From Pseudomonas sp. 8AS (GTDB lineage Bacteria; Pseudomonadota; Gammaproteobacteria; Pseudomonadales; Pseudomonadaceae): a DNA stretch of 64,000 bases. The position numbers and the translations under genes were made by a program. Position 1 is the stretch's first letter. Each line of letters opens with the position of its first letter. The notes beneath the pieces were generated by a model, which did no database searches, was not told where the DNA came from, and worked only from the letters and a program-made list of their open reading frames with translations. This document shows positions 14,028 to 29,799 of the stretch, piece by piece. The stretch is from positions 310,001 through 374,000 of the forward strand of contig NZ_LR733406.1 in the NCBI RefSeq assembly GCF_902506505.1. The letters run 5' to 3'.

Positions 14028-15920
14028 GTGGATTTCCCTTCCCGTTTTGACGTGATCGTGATCGGCGGCGGTCATGCCGGCACCGAGGCTGCGCTGGCAG
14101 CCGCACGCATGGGCGTGAAGACCCTGCTGCTGACCCACAACGTGGAAACCCTCGGCCAGATGAGCTGCAACCCGGCCATCGGCGGCATTGGCAAGAGCCA
14201 CCTGGTCAAGGAAATCGATGCCCTCGGCGGCGCCATGGCGCTGGCCACCGACAAAGGCGGCATCCAGTTCCGCGTGCTCAACAGCCGCAAGGGCCCGGCC
14301 GTACGCGCCACCCGCGCCCAGGCCGACCGTGTGCTGTACAAGGCGGCCATCCGCGAGATCCTGGAAAACCAGCCGAACCTGTGGATATTCCAGCAGGCAG
14401 CCGACGATCTGATCGTCGAGCAGGAGCAGGTCAAAGGTGTAGTTACCCAGATGGGGCTGCGTTTCTTCGCCGATTCGGTGGTGTTGACCACCGGCACCTT
14501 CCTCGGCGGACTTATCCACATCGGTCTGCAGAACTACTCCGGCGGCCGTGCCGGCGATCCCCCCTCTATCGCCCTGGCCCAGCGCCTGCGCGAGCTGCCG
14601 CTGCGGGTTGGCCGGCTGAAAACCGGCACTCCGCCGCGCATCGACGGCCGTTCGGTGGACTTCTCGCTGATGACCGAGCAACCGGGCGACACGCCGATCC
14701 CGGTGATGTCCTTCATGGGCAGCAAGGACATGCACCCGCAGCAAATCAGCTGCTGGATGACCCATACCAACGCGCGTACCCACGAGATCATCGCCAGCAA
14801 CCTGGATCGTTCGCCGATGTACTCGGGCGTGATCGAAGGCATCGGCCCGCGCTACTGCCCGTCGATCGAGGACAAGATCCATCGCTTCGCCGACAAGGAC
14901 AGCCATCAGGTATTCATCGAGCCGGAAGGCCTGACCACCCATGAGCTGTACCCCAACGGCATCTCCACCTCGCTGCCGTTCGACGTGCAGCTGCAGATCG
15001 TGCGCTCCATCCGCGGCATGGAGAACGCCCATATCGTGCGTCCCGGCTACGCCATCGAGTACGACTACTTCGACCCGCGCGACCTGAAGTACAGCCTGGA
15101 GACCAAGGTCATCGGCGGCCTGTTCTTCGCCGGGCAGATCAACGGCACCACCGGCTACGAAGAAGCCGGCGCCCAGGGCCTGCTGGCCGGGGCCAACGCC
15201 GCGCTGCGCGCCCAGGGCAAGGAAGCCTGGTGCCCGCGTCGCGACGAAGCCTACATCGGCGTGCTGGTCGACGACCTGATCACCCTGGGCACCCAGGAGC
15301 CGTACCGCATGTTCACCTCGCGCGCCGAATACCGGTTGATCCTGCGCGAGGACAACGCCGATCTGCGCCTGACCGAGAAAGGCCGCGAGCTGGGCCTGGT
15401 CGACGACGCGCGCTGGGCCGCCTTCGAAGCCAAGCGCGAAGGCATCGTTCAGGAAGAGCAGCGCCTGAAGAGCACCTGGGTGCGCCCGGGTACCCCCCAG
15501 GGCGACGCCATTGTCGAGCGCTTCGGGACTCCTCTCGCGCATGAGTACAATCTGCTCAATCTGCTCAGCCGTCCGGAGATCGACTACGCCAGCCTGGTCG
15601 AGGTGACCGGCGCCGGTGCCAGCGACCCGCAGGTGGCCGAGCAGATCGAGATCAAGACCAAGTACGCCGGCTACATCGAACGCCAGCAGGAAGAGATCGA
15701 ACGCCTGCGCGCCAGCGAAGACACCCAGCTGCCGGCCGACATCGACTACGCCGGTATCTCCGGGCTGTCCAAGGAAATCCAGGGCAAGCTGGGCAACGCC
15801 CGCCCGCAGACCCTCGGCCAGGCCTCGCGCATTCCCGGCGTGACCCCGGCGGCGATTTCCCTGCTGCTGATCCATTTGAAGAAACGCGGCGCTGGCCGTC
15901 AGCTGGAGCAAAGCGCCTGA
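14028..15920 (+). CDS. mnmG: tRNA uridine-5-carboxymethylaminomethyl modification enzyme MnmG
   Basis: 630 residues. The FAD-binding dinucleotide motif [10 protein letters not shown] begins at residue 13, and the family signature [13 protein letters not shown] follows. It is the FAD partner of MnmE in wobble uridine modification. Start is the GTG at 14028 (MDFPSRFDV), with GAGG about seven bases upstream; the open frame upstream contains no homologous sequence. It overlaps rsmG by one base (TGATG). A perfect DnaA box lies within it at 14512-14520. Confidence 0.98.
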   Translation: MDFPSRFDVIVIGGGHAGTEAALAAARMGVKTLLLTHNVETLGQMSCNPAIGGIGKSHLVKEIDALGGAMALATDKGGIQFRVLNSRKGPAVRATRAQADRVLYKAAIREILENQPNLWIFQQAADDLIVEQEQVKGVVTQMGLRFFADSVVLTTGTFLGGLIHIGLQNYSGGRAGDPPSIALAQRLRELPLRVGRLKTGTPPRIDGRSVDFSLMTEQPGDTPIPVMSFMGSKDMHPQQISCWMTHTNARTHEIIASNLDRSPMYSGVIEGIGPRYCPSIEDKIHRFADKDSHQVFIEPEGLTTHELYPNGISTSLPFDVQLQIVRSIRGMENAHIVRPGYAIEYDYFDPRDLKYSLETKVIGGLFFAGQINGTTGYEEAGAQGLLAGANAALRAQGKEAWCPRRDEAYIGVLVDDLITLGTQEPYRMFTSRAEYRLILREDNADLRLTEKGRELGLVDDARWAAFEAKREGIVQEEQRLKSTWVRPGTPQGDAIVERFGTPLAHEYNLLNLLSRPEIDYASLVEVTGAGASDPQVAEQIEIKTKYAGYIERQQEEIERLRASEDTQLPADIDYAGISGLSKEIQGKLGNARPQTLGQASRIPGVTPAAISLLLIHLKKRGAGRQLEQSA

Positions 15921-16567
15921 TGTCCGCCGTCACCCAACGCCATGCCGACGAACTCGCGCAAGGCGCGCAGACGCTCGGCGTCGCCGTATCCGCCCAGCAG
16001 CAGGAGCAGCTGCTGGCCTACCTGGCGCTGCTGATCAAGTGGAACAAGGCCTACAACCTGACCGCCGTGCGCAACCCGGACGAGATGGTTTCCCGTCACC
16101 TGCTCGACAGCCTGAGCGTGGTGCCTTTCGTCGCCGAGCATGGCGATAACTGGCTGGACGTCGGCAGCGGCGGCGGCATGCCGGGGATTCCCCTGGCCAT
16201 CCTGTTTCCCGAGCGCCATTTCACCCTGCTCGACTCCAACGGCAAGAAGACCCGCTTCCTCACCCAGGTGAAGTTGGAACTGAAACTGGCCAACCTGGAA
16301 GTTATCCACAGCCGGGTCGAAGAGTTCCAGCCGCAAGTGCCGTTCAGCGGCATCTGCTCGCGCGCCTTCAGCTCGCTGGAAGACTTCAGCAACTGGACCC
16401 GCCACCTGGGCGACGGCCAAACCCACTGGCTGGCAATGAAAGGCGTGCACCCGGACGACGAGCTGCAGGCCCTGCCAGCGGACTTCCGCCTGCAAAGCAC
16501 GCACGTGCTCAAGGTTCCCGGTTGCCAAGGCCAGCGCCATCTGTTGATACTGCGTCGCTTGGTCTAG
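15920..16567 (+). CDS. rsmG: 16S rRNA (guanine527-N7) methyltransferase RsmG
   Basis: 215 residues with the SAM-binding motif [16 protein letters not shown] and the N-terminal block [20 protein letters not shown]. It methylates G527 of 16S rRNA. Translationally coupled to mnmG through TGATG and followed 13 bases later by parA. A perfect DnaA box is at 16302-16310 inside the gene. Confidence 0.98.
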   Translation: MSAVTQRHADELAQGAQTLGVAVSAQQQEQLLAYLALLIKWNKAYNLTAVRNPDEMVSRHLLDSLSVVPFVAEHGDNWLDVGSGGGMPGIPLAILFPERHFTLLDSNGKKTRFLTQVKLELKLANLEVIHSRVEEFQPQVPFSGICSRAFSSLEDFSNWTRHLGDGQTHWLAMKGVHPDDELQALPADFRLQSTHVLKVPGCQGQRHLLILRRLV

Positions 16568-16580
16568 GGGGAACGGCAGC

Positions 16581-17369
16581 ATGGCTAAAGTATTCGCGAT
16601 CGCCAACCAGAAAGGCGGGGTCGGCAAGACCACCACCTGCATCAATCTGGCGGCATCCCTGGTCGCTACCAAGCGCCGCGTGCTGCTGATCGACCTCGAC
16701 CCGCAGGGCAACGCCACCATGGGCAGTGGCGTCGACAAGCAGACCCTCGAACATTCGATCTACGACGTGCTGATCGGCGAGAGCACGGTCGGCGAGGCCA
16801 TGCAGTTCTCCGAGCATGGCGGCTACCAGCTGCTGCCGGCCAACCGCGACCTCACCGCCGCGGAAGTCGGCCTGCTGGAAATGAAGATGAAGGAAAGCCG
16901 CCTGCGCCATGCGCTGGCGCCGATCCGCGAGAACTACGACTACATCCTCATCGACTGCCCGCCGGCGCTGTCGATGCTCACGGTCAACGCCCTGGTCGCC
17001 GCCGACGGGGTGATCATCCCCATGCAGTGCGAGTACTACGCGCTGGAAGGCCTGAGCGACCTGGTCAACAGCATCCAGCGCATCGCCGAACTGCTCAACC
17101 CCAGCCTGAAGATCGAAGGCCTGCTGCGCACCATGTATGACCCGCGCATCAGCCTGACCAACGATGTCAGCGCCCAGCTCAAGCAACACTTCGGCGACAA
17201 ACTCTACGACGTGGTCATCCCGCGCAATGTGCGCCTGGCCGAGGCGCCCAGCTTCGGCATGCCGGCGCTGGTCTACGACAAGCAATCCCGTGGCGCCATC
17301 GCCTATCTGGCGCTGGCTGGCGAACTGGTGCGCCGCCAGCGCAGCAACGCCAAAACCGCTACTGCATAA
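16581..17369 (+). CDS. parA: Chromosome partitioning ATPase ParA (Soj)
   Basis: 262 residues. Deviant Walker A KGGVGKTT at residues 11-18, Walker A' LLIDLDPQGNATMGSG and Walker B ILIDCPPALSML. It forms the ATP-dependent nucleoid gradient that moves ParB-parS complexes and so separates the newly replicated origins. AGGGGGAACGGC lies upstream as a ribosome-binding site. Paired with parB eight bases downstream. Confidence 0.98.
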   Translation: MAKVFAIANQKGGVGKTTTCINLAASLVATKRRVLLIDLDPQGNATMGSGVDKQTLEHSIYDVLIGESTVGEAMQFSEHGGYQLLPANRDLTAAEVGLLEMKMKESRLRHALAPIRENYDYILIDCPPALSMLTVNALVAADGVIIPMQCEYYALEGLSDLVNSIQRIAELLNPSLKIEGLLRTMYDPRISLTNDVSAQLKQHFGDKLYDVVIPRNVRLAEAPSFGMPALVYDKQSRGAIAYLALAGELVRRQRSNAKTATA

Positions 17370-17377
17370 GGAATCCC

Positions 17378-18250
17378 ATGGCCATCAAGAAACGTGGACT
17401 CGGCCGCGGGCTCGACGCCCTGCTCGGCGGCACCTCCGCCGCCGCCCTGGAAGAACAGGCGGTACAAGCCGACAGCCGCGAGCTGCAGCACCTGCCGCTG
17501 GACCTGATCCAGCGCGGCAAGTACCAGCCGCGCCGCGACATGGACCCGGGAGCGCTCGAGGAGCTGGCCAACTCGATCAAGGTCCAGGGCGTAATGCAGC
17601 CGATCGTGGTGCGCCCCATTGGCGGCGGTCGTTTCGAAATCATTGCCGGCGAACGCCGCTGGCGGGCCAGCCAGCAGGCCGGCCTGGAGAAGATCCCGGC
17701 CATGGTCCGTGAAGTACCGGACGAAGCGGCCATCGCCATGGCGCTGATCGAGAACATCCAGCGCGAAGACCTCAACCCGATTGAGGAAGCCGTGGCCCTG
17801 CAGCGCCTGCAGCAGGAGTTCGAGCTGACCCAGCAGCAGGTTGCCGACGCGGTGGGCAAGTCGCGTGCGACCATCACCAACCTGCTGCGCCTGATCGCCC
17901 TGCCGGAAGAGATCAAGACCCTGTTGTCCCATGGCGACCTGGAAATGGGCCATGCCCGCGCCCTGCTCGGTTTGCCCCTGGAACAGCAGGTCGAAGGTGC
18001 GCGACACGTTGTCGCACGCGGCCTCACCGTACGCCAGACCGAGGCCCTGGTGCGCCAGTGGCTGAACAGCAAGGAAAAGCCCGCCGCGGTGGTCAAGTCC
18101 GACCCGGACATCAACCGCCTGGAACAGCGCCTGGCCGAGAAGCTAGGGGCTCCGGTGCAGATCAAGCATGGTCAGAAGGGCAAGGGCCAGCTGGTCATCC
18201 GCTACAGCTCGCTGGACGAGTTGCAGGGTGTCCTGGCGCATATCCGCTGA
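17378..18250 (+). CDS. parB: Chromosome partitioning protein ParB
   Basis: 290 residues. An N-terminal ParA-interaction segment (KKRGLGRGLDALLG), the CTP-binding motifs GERRWRAS (residues 91-98) and ENIQRE (125-130), a helix-turn-helix (TQQQVADAVGKSRATITNLL, 151-170) and a C-terminal dimerisation domain. It is a CTP-dependent clamp that loads at parS and spreads. Two cognate sites lie in recF, about 11-13 kb to the left. Confidence 0.98.
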   Translation: MAIKKRGLGRGLDALLGGTSAAALEEQAVQADSRELQHLPLDLIQRGKYQPRRDMDPGALEELANSIKVQGVMQPIVVRPIGGGRFEIIAGERRWRASQQAGLEKIPAMVREVPDEAAIAMALIENIQREDLNPIEEAVALQRLQQEFELTQQQVADAVGKSRATITNLLRLIALPEEIKTLLSHGDLEMGHARALLGLPLEQQVEGARHVVARGLTVRQTEALVRQWLNSKEKPAAVVKSDPDINRLEQRLAEKLGAPVQIKHGQKGKGQLVIRYSSLDELQGVLAHIR

Positions 18251-18305
18251 CACAATTGCTCATTGTTGCCGCTGTCGCGCATGGTCGGAATTCACTACCG
18301 GCCAG

Positions 18306-18334
18306 TTGAACGGGGTGGGAAGCGCCCCTATACT
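18306..18334 (+). promoter_or_regulatory. Sigma-70 promoter of the atp operon
   Basis: TTGAAC (18306-18311) and TATACT (18329-18334) with 17-base spacing, in the 158-base gap between parB and atpI. It is the best promoter match in the gap. Confidence 0.8.
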
Positions 18335-18342
18335 CTGCGCGC

Positions 18343-18360
18343 ATTTTGTCGGCACAAAAT
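18343..18360. promoter_or_regulatory. Inverted repeat just after the atp promoter
   Basis: ATTTTGT and ACAAAAT, perfect seven-base arms around CGGC, starting nine bases after the -10 box and so at or just after the expected transcription start. It could be an operator or a 5'-end mRNA hairpin. Its function is not known to me. Confidence 0.5.
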
Positions 18361-18408
18361 ATGCCAAGTGCTTGATTTAAGGCGGCCGACGCCAGAGGAA
18401 CAGTAGTG

Positions 18409-19700
<1,292 letters not shown>

Positions 19701-19702
<2 letters not shown>

Positions 19703-19718
19703 GAGGCACCCGCCTCTT
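19701..19718 (+). other. Intercistronic hairpin between atpB and atpE
   Basis: AAGAGGC pairs with GCCTCTT around ACCC, beginning in the atpB stop codon. There is no T-run of terminator type. It probably affects mRNA processing or stability before the highly expressed atpE. Confidence 0.6.
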
Positions 19719-19763
19719 TGGGTAACGAAAAACGCTTTACCGCTTCACTTTGAAAACCCCTAA

Positions 19764-20049
<286 letters not shown>

Positions 20050-20051
<2 letters not shown>

Positions 20052-20071
20052 TCACTCGTTCCCGAGTGATT
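20050..20071 (+). other. Intercistronic hairpin between atpE and atpF
   Basis: AATCACTCG pairs perfectly with CGAGTGATT around TTCC, beginning in the atpE stop codon. No terminal T-run. It may protect the 3' end of an atpE-containing transcript. Confidence 0.65.
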
Positions 20072-20105
20072 GGTTTGACGAACAACGAACGAGCGAGGTG
20101 TTGGC

Positions 20106-20576
20106 GTGAACATTAATGCAACCCTGATTGGACAGGCCGTTGCGTTCTTCATTTTCGTGCTGTTCTGCATGAAGTTCGTATGGCCTCCGGTCATCACGGC
20201 TTTGCGCGAACGCCAGAAGAAGATCGCCGATGGTCTGGACGCCGCCAACCGTGCGGCTCGTGATCTGGAGCTGGCCCACGAGAAAGTGGCCCAGCAACTG
20301 CGCGAAGCCAAAACCCAGGCTGCTGAAATCATCGAGCAGGCCAAGAAACGCGGTACTCAGATCGTCGACGAAGCCCGTGATCAGGCCCGTGTCGAAGCTG
20401 ACCGTGTGAAGGCTCAGGCTCAGGCCGAGATCGAACAGGAACTGAACAGCGTCAAAGACGCCCTGCGTGCCCAACTGGGTGCCCTGGCCGTCGGCGGTGC
20501 CGAGAAGATCCTGGGAGCCACCATCGATCAAAACGCGCATGCGGAGCTGGTTAACAAACTGGCCGCCGAAATCTAA
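20106..20576 (+). CDS. atpF: ATP synthase subunit b (Fo stalk)
   Basis: 156 residues: one N-terminal membrane helix ([23 protein letters not shown]) followed by a long charged, alanine-rich coiled coil. Two copies form the peripheral stalk that holds F1 still against the rotor. GAGCGAGG precedes the start, which reads GTGAACATT at 20106 (M-N-I-N-A-T). Confidence 0.98.
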   Translation: MNINATLIGQAVAFFIFVLFCMKFVWPPVITALRERQKKIADGLDAANRAARDLELAHEKVAQQLREAKTQAAEIIEQAKKRGTQIVDEARDQARVEADRVKAQAQAEIEQELNSVKDALRAQLGALAVGGAEKILGATIDQNAHAELVNKLAAEI

Positions 20577-20588
20577 GCGAGGGCGATC

Positions 20589-21125
20589 ATGGCAGAACTG
20601 ACCACGCTGGCCCGACCTTACGCCAAGGCTGCTTTCGAGCACGCCCAGGCCCACCAGCAACTGGCCTCCTGGTCAGCCATGCTCGGCCTGGCTGCAGTGG
20701 TGTCGCAAGACGACACCCTGCAACGCGTGCTCAAGGCCCCGCGTCTGACGAGTACAGAAAAGGCCACCACTTTCAATGAAGTGTGTGGTGACAAGTTCGA
20801 TGCCCAGGCACGTAACTTCATTTCCATCGTCGCCGAATACGGTCGTCTCGACCTGTTGCCGGAAATCGCCGCACTGTTCGAGCTGTACAAGGCCGAGCAG
20901 GAAAAGTCGGTGGACGTGGAAGTGACCAGTGCCTTTGCATTGAGCACAGAACAGCAAGACAAACTCGCCAAGGTTCTCAGCGCACGGCTCAGTCGAGAAG
21001 TGCGTCTGCATGCAACGGAAGATGCCGCCCTTATCGGTGGTGTGGTTATCCGTGCAGGCGACCTGGTTATCGATGGCTCGGTTCGCGGCAAAATCGCGAA
21101 ACTGGCCGAAGCGTTGAAATCTTGA
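20589..21125 (+). CDS. atpH: ATP synthase subunit delta (F1)
   Basis: 178 residues. N-terminal helical bundle ([18 protein letters not shown]) and the C-terminal family block [21 protein letters not shown]. It links the peripheral stalk to the top of F1. Twelve bases after atpF. Confidence 0.98.
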   Translation: MAELTTLARPYAKAAFEHAQAHQQLASWSAMLGLAAVVSQDDTLQRVLKAPRLTSTEKATTFNEVCGDKFDAQARNFISIVAEYGRLDLLPEIAALFELYKAEQEKSVDVEVTSAFALSTEQQDKLAKVLSARLSREVRLHATEDAALIGGVVIRAGDLVIDGSVRGKIAKLAEALKS

Positions 21126-21146
21126 GTTTGAAGGGGCAGCAGAGCA

Positions 21147-22691
21147 ATGCAGCAACTCAATCCTTCCGAAATTAGTGAAATCATCAAGGGACGTATCGAG
21201 AAACTCGACGTCTCTTCCCAGGCTCGTAACGAAGGCACCATCGTCAGCGTGTCTGACGGTATCGTGCGGATCTACGGTCTCGCCGACGTCATGTACGGCG
21301 AAATGATCGAGTTCCCGGGCGGCGTCTACGGTATGGCCATGAACCTTGAGCGCGACTCCGTCGGCGCCGTGGTTCTGGGTGCCTACCAGTCGCTGGCCGA
21401 AGGCATGAGCGCCAAGTGCACCGGCCGCATCCTGGAAGTTCCGGTTGGTCCGGAACTGCTGGGTCGCGTGGTCGACGCACTGGGTAACCCGATCGACGGC
21501 AAAGGCCCGCTGAACAACGTCGTCAGCGACGCGGTTGAGAAGGTTGCGCCGGGCGTGATCTGGCGTAAGTCGGTCGACCAGCCGGTGCAAACCGGTTACA
21601 AGTCGGTCGATGCCATGATCCCGGTTGGCCGTGGCCAGCGCGAGCTGATCATCGGTGACCGTCAGATCGGTAAGACCGCTCTGGCCATCGACGCCATCAT
21701 CAACCAGAAAGACAGCGGCATCCGTTGCGTCTATGTGGCTATCGGTCAGAAGCAATCGACCATCGCCAACATCGTGCGCAAGCTGGAAGAAAACGGCGCC
21801 CTGGCCAACACCATCGTGGTGGCCGCGTCCGCTTCCGAATCGGCTGCCCTGCAGTTCATCGCACCGTATGCCGGTTGCACCATGGGCGAATACTTCCGCG
21901 ACCGCGGTGAAGACGCCCTGATCGTGTACGACGACCTGTCCAAGCAAGCCGTTGCCTACCGCCAGATCTCCCTGCTGCTGCGCCGTCCGCCGGGCCGCGA
22001 AGCCTACCCGGGCGACGTGTTCTATCTCCACAGCCGTCTGCTGGAGCGCGCTTCCCGCGTTTCCGAAGAGTACGTCGAGAAGTTCACCAATGGCGCCGTG
22101 ACTGGCAAGACCGGTTCCCTGACCGCTCTGCCGATCATCGAAACCCAGGCTGGCGACGTTTCCGCGTTCGTTCCGACCAACGTGATCTCGATCACCGATG
22201 GTCAGATCTTCCTGGAATCGGCCATGTTCAACTCGGGTCTGCGTCCGGCCGTCAACGCCGGTATCTCGGTATCCCGTGTGGGTGGTGCGGCTCAGACCAA
22301 GATCATCAAGAAGCTTTCCGGTGGTATCCGTACCGCTCTGGCTCAGTACCGTGAACTGGCGGCCTTCGCCCAGTTCGCTTCTGACCTGGACGAAGCCACT
22401 CGCAAGCAGCTTGACCATGGTCAGCGTGTAACCGAGCTGATGAAGCAGAAGCAATACGCGCCGATGTCCATCGCCGAGATGGCTCTGTCGCTGTACGCCG
22501 CCGAGCGTGGCTTCCTGGCCGACATCGAAGTCGCCAAGATCATCAGCTTCGAGCAGGCCCTGATCGCCTTCTTCAACCGTGAGAACGCCGCACTGATGGC
22601 GAAGATCAACGAGAAGGGCGACTTCAATGACGACATCGATGGCCAGCTGAAAGCCGGTATCGAGAAGTTCAAGGCCACTCAAACCTGGTAA
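21147..22691 (+). CDS. atpA: ATP synthase subunit alpha (F1)
   Basis: 514 residues. Walker A GDRQIGKT, and the family signature region [13 protein letters not shown]. Three alpha subunits hold the non-catalytic nucleotide sites in the F1 hexamer. Separated from atpG by a 50-base gap with a hairpin. Confidence 0.99.
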   Translation: MQQLNPSEISEIIKGRIEKLDVSSQARNEGTIVSVSDGIVRIYGLADVMYGEMIEFPGGVYGMAMNLERDSVGAVVLGAYQSLAEGMSAKCTGRILEVPVGPELLGRVVDALGNPIDGKGPLNNVVSDAVEKVAPGVIWRKSVDQPVQTGYKSVDAMIPVGRGQRELIIGDRQIGKTALAIDAIINQKDSGIRCVYVAIGQKQSTIANIVRKLEENGALANTIVVAASASESAALQFIAPYAGCTMGEYFRDRGEDALIVYDDLSKQAVAYRQISLLLRRPPGREAYPGDVFYLHSRLLERASRVSEEYVEKFTNGAVTGKTGSLTALPIIETQAGDVSAFVPTNVISITDGQIFLESAMFNSGLRPAVNAGISVSRVGGAAQTKIIKKLSGGIRTALAQYRELAAFAQFASDLDEATRKQLDHGQRVTELMKQKQYAPMSIAEMALSLYAAERGFLADIEVAKIISFEQALIAFFNRENAALMAKINEKGDFNDDIDGQLKAGIEKFKATQTW

Positions 22692-22699
22692 GCCGCAGT

Positions 22700-22717
22700 G
22701 GGGATCGCAAGATCCCC
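22700..22717 (+). other. Intercistronic hairpin between atpA and atpG, GCAA loop
   Basis: GGGGATC pairs with GATCCCC around a GCAA tetraloop. No T-run follows. The loop has the stable GNRA form also seen in the atpD-atpC gap. Confidence 0.65.
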
Positions 22718-22741
22718 GCTTGCTAACCTGATAGGTGTTAC

Positions 22742-25010
<2,269 letters not shown>

Positions 25011-25015
25011 TCCGT

Positions 25016-25033
25016 GCGCCCGGCAACGGGCGC
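25016..25033 (+). other. Intercistronic hairpin between atpD and atpC, GCAA loop
   Basis: GCGCCCG pairs with CGGGCGC around a GCAA tetraloop, six bases after the atpD stop. Same loop as the atpA-atpG hairpin. Confidence 0.65.
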
Positions 25034-25050
25034 TCACCTGAGGCAAGCGT

Positions 25051-25476
25051 ATGGCCATTACTGTCCATTGCGATATCGTCAGTGCCGAAGCGGAAATCTT
25101 TTCCGGTCTGGTCGAGATGGTTATCGCGCACGGCAACCTGGGCGATCTGGGTATCGCTCCGGGCCACGCCCCGCTGATCACCGACCTCAAGCCGGGTCCG
25201 ATCCGTCTGGTAAAACAGGGCGGTGAGCAGGAGGTGTACTACATCTCCGGTGGTTTCCTCGAAGTGCAGCCGAACATGGTGAAGGTCCTGGCCGACACCG
25301 TCACTCGCGCTAGCGACATCGACGAAGCAGCAGCCCAGGAGGCCCTCAAGGCCGCCGAAAAGGCCCTGCACCAGCATGGCGCGGAGTTCGACTACGGTTC
25401 CGCATCGGCCCATCTGGCCGAGGTCGCAGCCCAGCTGCGTACCGTGCAACAACTGCGCAAGAAGTTCGGCGGCTAA
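25051..25476 (+). CDS. atpC: ATP synthase subunit epsilon (F1)
   Basis: 141 residues. N-terminal beta-sandwich ([32 protein letters not shown]) and C-terminal two-helix part ([14 protein letters not shown]) that can inhibit ATP hydrolysis. Last gene of the atp operon, followed by a strong terminator. Confidence 0.99.
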   Translation: MAITVHCDIVSAEAEIFSGLVEMVIAHGNLGDLGIAPGHAPLITDLKPGPIRLVKQGGEQEVYYISGGFLEVQPNMVKVLADTVTRASDIDEAAAQEALKAAEKALHQHGAEFDYGSASAHLAEVAAQLRTVQQLRKKFGG

Positions 25477-25503
25477 GGCCACCGGCTTCAACAGCGTTGG
25501 GAT

Positions 25504-25530
25504 AAAGGGTAGCCTTGGCTACCCTTTTTC
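25504..25530 (+). terminator. Terminator of the atp operon
   Basis: AAAGGGTAGCC (25504-25514) pairs with GGCTACCCTTT around TT and ends in a T-run. Confidence 0.92.
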
Positions 25531-25607
25531 TTTTCCGCCGTTTATTCGCGGCCAGTCCCGCTCACGCAGCGCCGCCGACTGACCGCATCAGTTCAGGATC
25601 GCACTCC

Positions 25608-26966
25608 ATGTCGCTCGAAATCGTCATCCTCGCCGCCGGCCAGGGCACCCGCATGCGTTCGGCGCTGCCCAAGGTGCTGCACCCGATTGCCGGCAAGTCC
25701 ATGCTCGGCCATGTGATCGATACCGCCCGCCAGCTCTCGCCGCGCAAGATCCATGTGGTGATCGGTCATGGCGCCGAGCTGGTTCGCGAGCGCCTGGCGG
25801 CTGACGATATCCACTTCGTACTGCAGGCCGAACAGCTGGGCACCGGCCACGCGGTGGCCCAGGCGTTGCCGGCGCTGGAAGCGGACAAGGTACTGATCCT
25901 CTACGGCGATGTGCCGCTGACCCGGGTGGAAACCTTGGCCCGTCTGCTGGAGCAGGCCAACGACGCTCAACTGGGGCTGCTCACGGTCAACCTGGCCGAC
26001 CCGACCGGCTACGGCCGCATCATTCGCGACGCCGCCGGCCAGGTGCAGGCCATCGTCGAGCACAAGGACGCCAGCGACGCGCAGCGCGCCATTCGCGAGG
26101 GCAACACCGGCATCCTCGCGGTGCCCGGCAAGCGCCTGGGCGACTGGCTGGGCCGCCTGTCCAACAGCAACGCCCAGGGCGAGTACTACCTCACCGACGT
26201 GATCGCCATGGCCGTGGCCGATGGCCTGGTGGTGGCCACCGAGACGGCCCAGGACGAGATGGAAGTGCTCGGCGCCAATGACCGCATCCAACTCGCCCAA
26301 CTGGAGCGCCACTACCAGCAGCGCGCCGCCCGTAGCCTGATGGCCCAGGGCGTGACCCTGCTCGACCCGGCCCGCTTCGACCTGCGCGGCGAAGTGAAAG
26401 TCGGCCGCGATGTGCTGATCGATGTGAACGTGATCCTCGAAGGTCAGGTGCTGATCGAGGACGGTGTGCAGATCGGCCCCAACTGCGTGATCAAGGACTC
26501 GGTGCTGCGCCGCGGCGCCATCGTCAAGGCCAACAGCCACCTGGAAGGCGCAGAGCTGGGCGAGGGCGCCGACTGCGGCCCGTTCGCCCGCCTGCGCCCG
26601 GGCGCCAGGCTGGGCACCAAGGCCCATGTCGGCAACTTCGTCGAGTTGAAGAACGCGGTGCTGGGCGAGGGCGCCAAGGCCGGCCACCTGAGCTACCTGG
26701 GCGATGCCGAGATCGGTGCGCGGACCAACATCGGCGCCGGTACCATCACCTGCAACTACGATGGCGCCAACAAATTCCGCACCGTGCTGGGCGAGGACGT
26801 GTTCATCGGTTCCAACAGCTCTCTGGTAGCACCCCTGACTCTCGGCGATGGCGCCACCACCGGCGCCGGCTCCACCGTGACCCAGGACGTACCGGCCAAG
26901 ACCCTGGCCGTCGGCCGGGCCAAGCAGCGCAATATCGAAGGCTGGAAACGCCCGACCAAGAAGTGA
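25608..26966 (+). CDS. glmU: Bifunctional UDP-N-acetylglucosamine pyrophosphorylase / glucosamine-1-phosphate acetyltransferase
   Basis: 452 residues. N-terminal nucleotidyltransferase with [11 protein letters not shown] (residues 8-18) and the C-terminal left-handed beta-helix of hexapeptide repeats, including [11 protein letters not shown] and GSNSSLVAP. It makes UDP-GlcNAc for peptidoglycan and lipopolysaccharide. The ATG at 25608 ([11 protein letters not shown]) starts the family N terminus; the open frame extends upstream through the atp terminator and is not coding there. It lies in a glmU-regulator-glmS group supplying the same pathway. Confidence 0.98.
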   Translation: MSLEIVILAAGQGTRMRSALPKVLHPIAGKSMLGHVIDTARQLSPRKIHVVIGHGAELVRERLAADDIHFVLQAEQLGTGHAVAQALPALEADKVLILYGDVPLTRVETLARLLEQANDAQLGLLTVNLADPTGYGRIIRDAAGQVQAIVEHKDASDAQRAIREGNTGILAVPGKRLGDWLGRLSNSNAQGEYYLTDVIAMAVADGLVVATETAQDEMEVLGANDRIQLAQLERHYQQRAARSLMAQGVTLLDPARFDLRGEVKVGRDVLIDVNVILEGQVLIEDGVQIGPNCVIKDSVLRRGAIVKANSHLEGAELGEGADCGPFARLRPGARLGTKAHVGNFVELKNAVLGEGAKAGHLSYLGDAEIGARTNIGAGTITCNYDGANKFRTVLGEDVFIGSNSSLVAPLTLGDGATTGAGSTVTQDVPAKTLAVGRAKQRNIEGWKRPTKK

Positions 26967-26968
26967 AC

Positions 26969-27000
26969 CGTAGGATGGGTTGAGCGCAGCGATACCCATC
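26969..27000. repeat. Short palindromic intergenic repeat
   Basis: GATGGGT (26974-26980) and ACCCATC (26994-27000) flank GAGCGCAGC. This GTAGGATGGGTTGAGCGCAG-type element is a widespread dispersed intergenic repeat in Pseudomonas and relatives, from my general knowledge. One copy seen here, between glmU and its terminator. Confidence 0.6.
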
Positions 27001-27007
27001 TCTCACT

Positions 27008-27034
27008 AAAAGGCGGCCCAGGCCGCCTTTTGTC
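27008..27034 (+). terminator. Terminator after glmU
   Basis: AAAAGGCGGCC (27008-27018) pairs with GGCCGCCTTTT (27021-27031). A-runs and T-runs on both sides. Confidence 0.9.
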
Positions 27035-27056
27035 CGTTTCAGGCTTGACCATCAGC

Positions 27057-27099
27057 TTTCGTTAGGTTTTGATTCGCGCAATTATCTTTCGATTCGAAA
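27057..27099. promoter_or_regulatory. Repeated TTTCG-type motifs upstream of the DeoR-family gene
   Basis: TTTCG at 27057-27061, TTTTGATTCG at 27067-27076 and TTTCGATTCG at 27087-27096, the last inside TTTCGATTCGAAA. DeoR/GlpR-family repressors commonly bind TTTCG-like direct repeats, so this is a candidate autoregulatory operator. Phasing of the last two is 20 bases. Confidence 0.45.
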
Positions 27100-27103
27100 C
27101 TTA

Positions 27104-27877
27104 ATGATCTCCAAGCGCAACACACCGCAACGTCGCCACACCATCCTCGCTCTGCTCAGCGAGCAGGGCGAGGTCAGTGTCGACCAGTTGGCCAGTGCCT
27201 TCGCCACCTCCGAAGTGACCATTCGCAAGGACCTCGCCGCCCTGGAGAAAAACGGCCTGCTGCTGCGCCGCTACGGTGGCGCGGTGCCCATGCCGCAGGA
27301 GCTGATCGGCGAGCCGGCGCAGCCGGTCTCGAGTTACAAACAAGCCATCGCCCGCGCCGGGGTCGAACGCATTCGCGAACATGCGCGGATCATCATCGAC
27401 AGCGGTACCACCACGGCGGCAATGATCCCGCAGCTCGGCTACAAGCCCGGCCTGGTGGTGATGACCAACTCGCTGAACGTGGCCAACGCCCTGCGCGATA
27501 TCGAGCACGAGCCGGTGCTGCTGATGACCGGCGGCACCTGGGACCCGCACTCGGAGTCCTTCCAGGGACAGGTCGCCGAGCAGGTGCTGCGCTCCTACGA
27601 CTTCGACCAGCTGTTCATCGGTGCCGATGGCATCGACTTGCAGCGTGGCACCACCACCTTCAACGAGCTGCTGGGCCTGTCACGAGTGATGGCCGAGGTG
27701 GCGCGCGAAGTCATCGTCATGGTCGAGAGCGACAAGATCGGCCGCAAGATTCCCAACCTGGAGCTGCCCTGGAGCAGCGTCCATACCCTGATCACCGACG
27801 ACCGCCTGGATGCCCAGGCGGCCGAACAGATAAAGGCGCGTGGCATCACCCTGATCCTCGCCGCCGTGCAACCTTAA
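27104..27877 (+). CDS. glmR: DeoR-family transcriptional regulator (GlmR-like)
   Basis: 257 residues. N-terminal winged helix-turn-helix ([36 protein letters not shown]) and a C-terminal sugar-phosphate sensing domain ([27 protein letters not shown]). It lies 11 bases before glmS and after glmU, as in other Pseudomonas where the gene is called glmR, so control of amino-sugar synthesis is likely. Effector is inferred to be a phosphorylated amino sugar. No clear Shine-Dalgarno sequence precedes the ATG at 27104. Confidence 0.85.
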   Translation: MISKRNTPQRRHTILALLSEQGEVSVDQLASAFATSEVTIRKDLAALEKNGLLLRRYGGAVPMPQELIGEPAQPVSSYKQAIARAGVERIREHARIIIDSGTTTAAMIPQLGYKPGLVVMTNSLNVANALRDIEHEPVLLMTGGTWDPHSESFQGQVAEQVLRSYDFDQLFIGADGIDLQRGTTTFNELLGLSRVMAEVAREVIVMVESDKIGRKIPNLELPWSSVHTLITDDRLDAQAAEQIKARGITLILAAVQP

Positions 27878-27888
27878 GGAGAACAGCC

Positions 27889-29751
<1,863 letters not shown>

Positions 29752-29767
29752 CTGAGAGCGAAAAGAG

Positions 29768-29795
29768 AAAGCGGGCCAATGGCCCGCTTTTTATT
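29768..29795 (+). terminator. Terminator of glmS
   Basis: AAAGCGGGCC (29768-29777) pairs with GGCCCGCTTT (29781-29790) around AAT, followed by T-rich sequence. Confidence 0.9.
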
Positions 29796-29799
29796 GGCG

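Noticed and set aside
18253..18267. Terminator after parB
   Set aside because: ACAAT and ATTGT pair around a five-base loop, but the stem is weak and no T-run follows.
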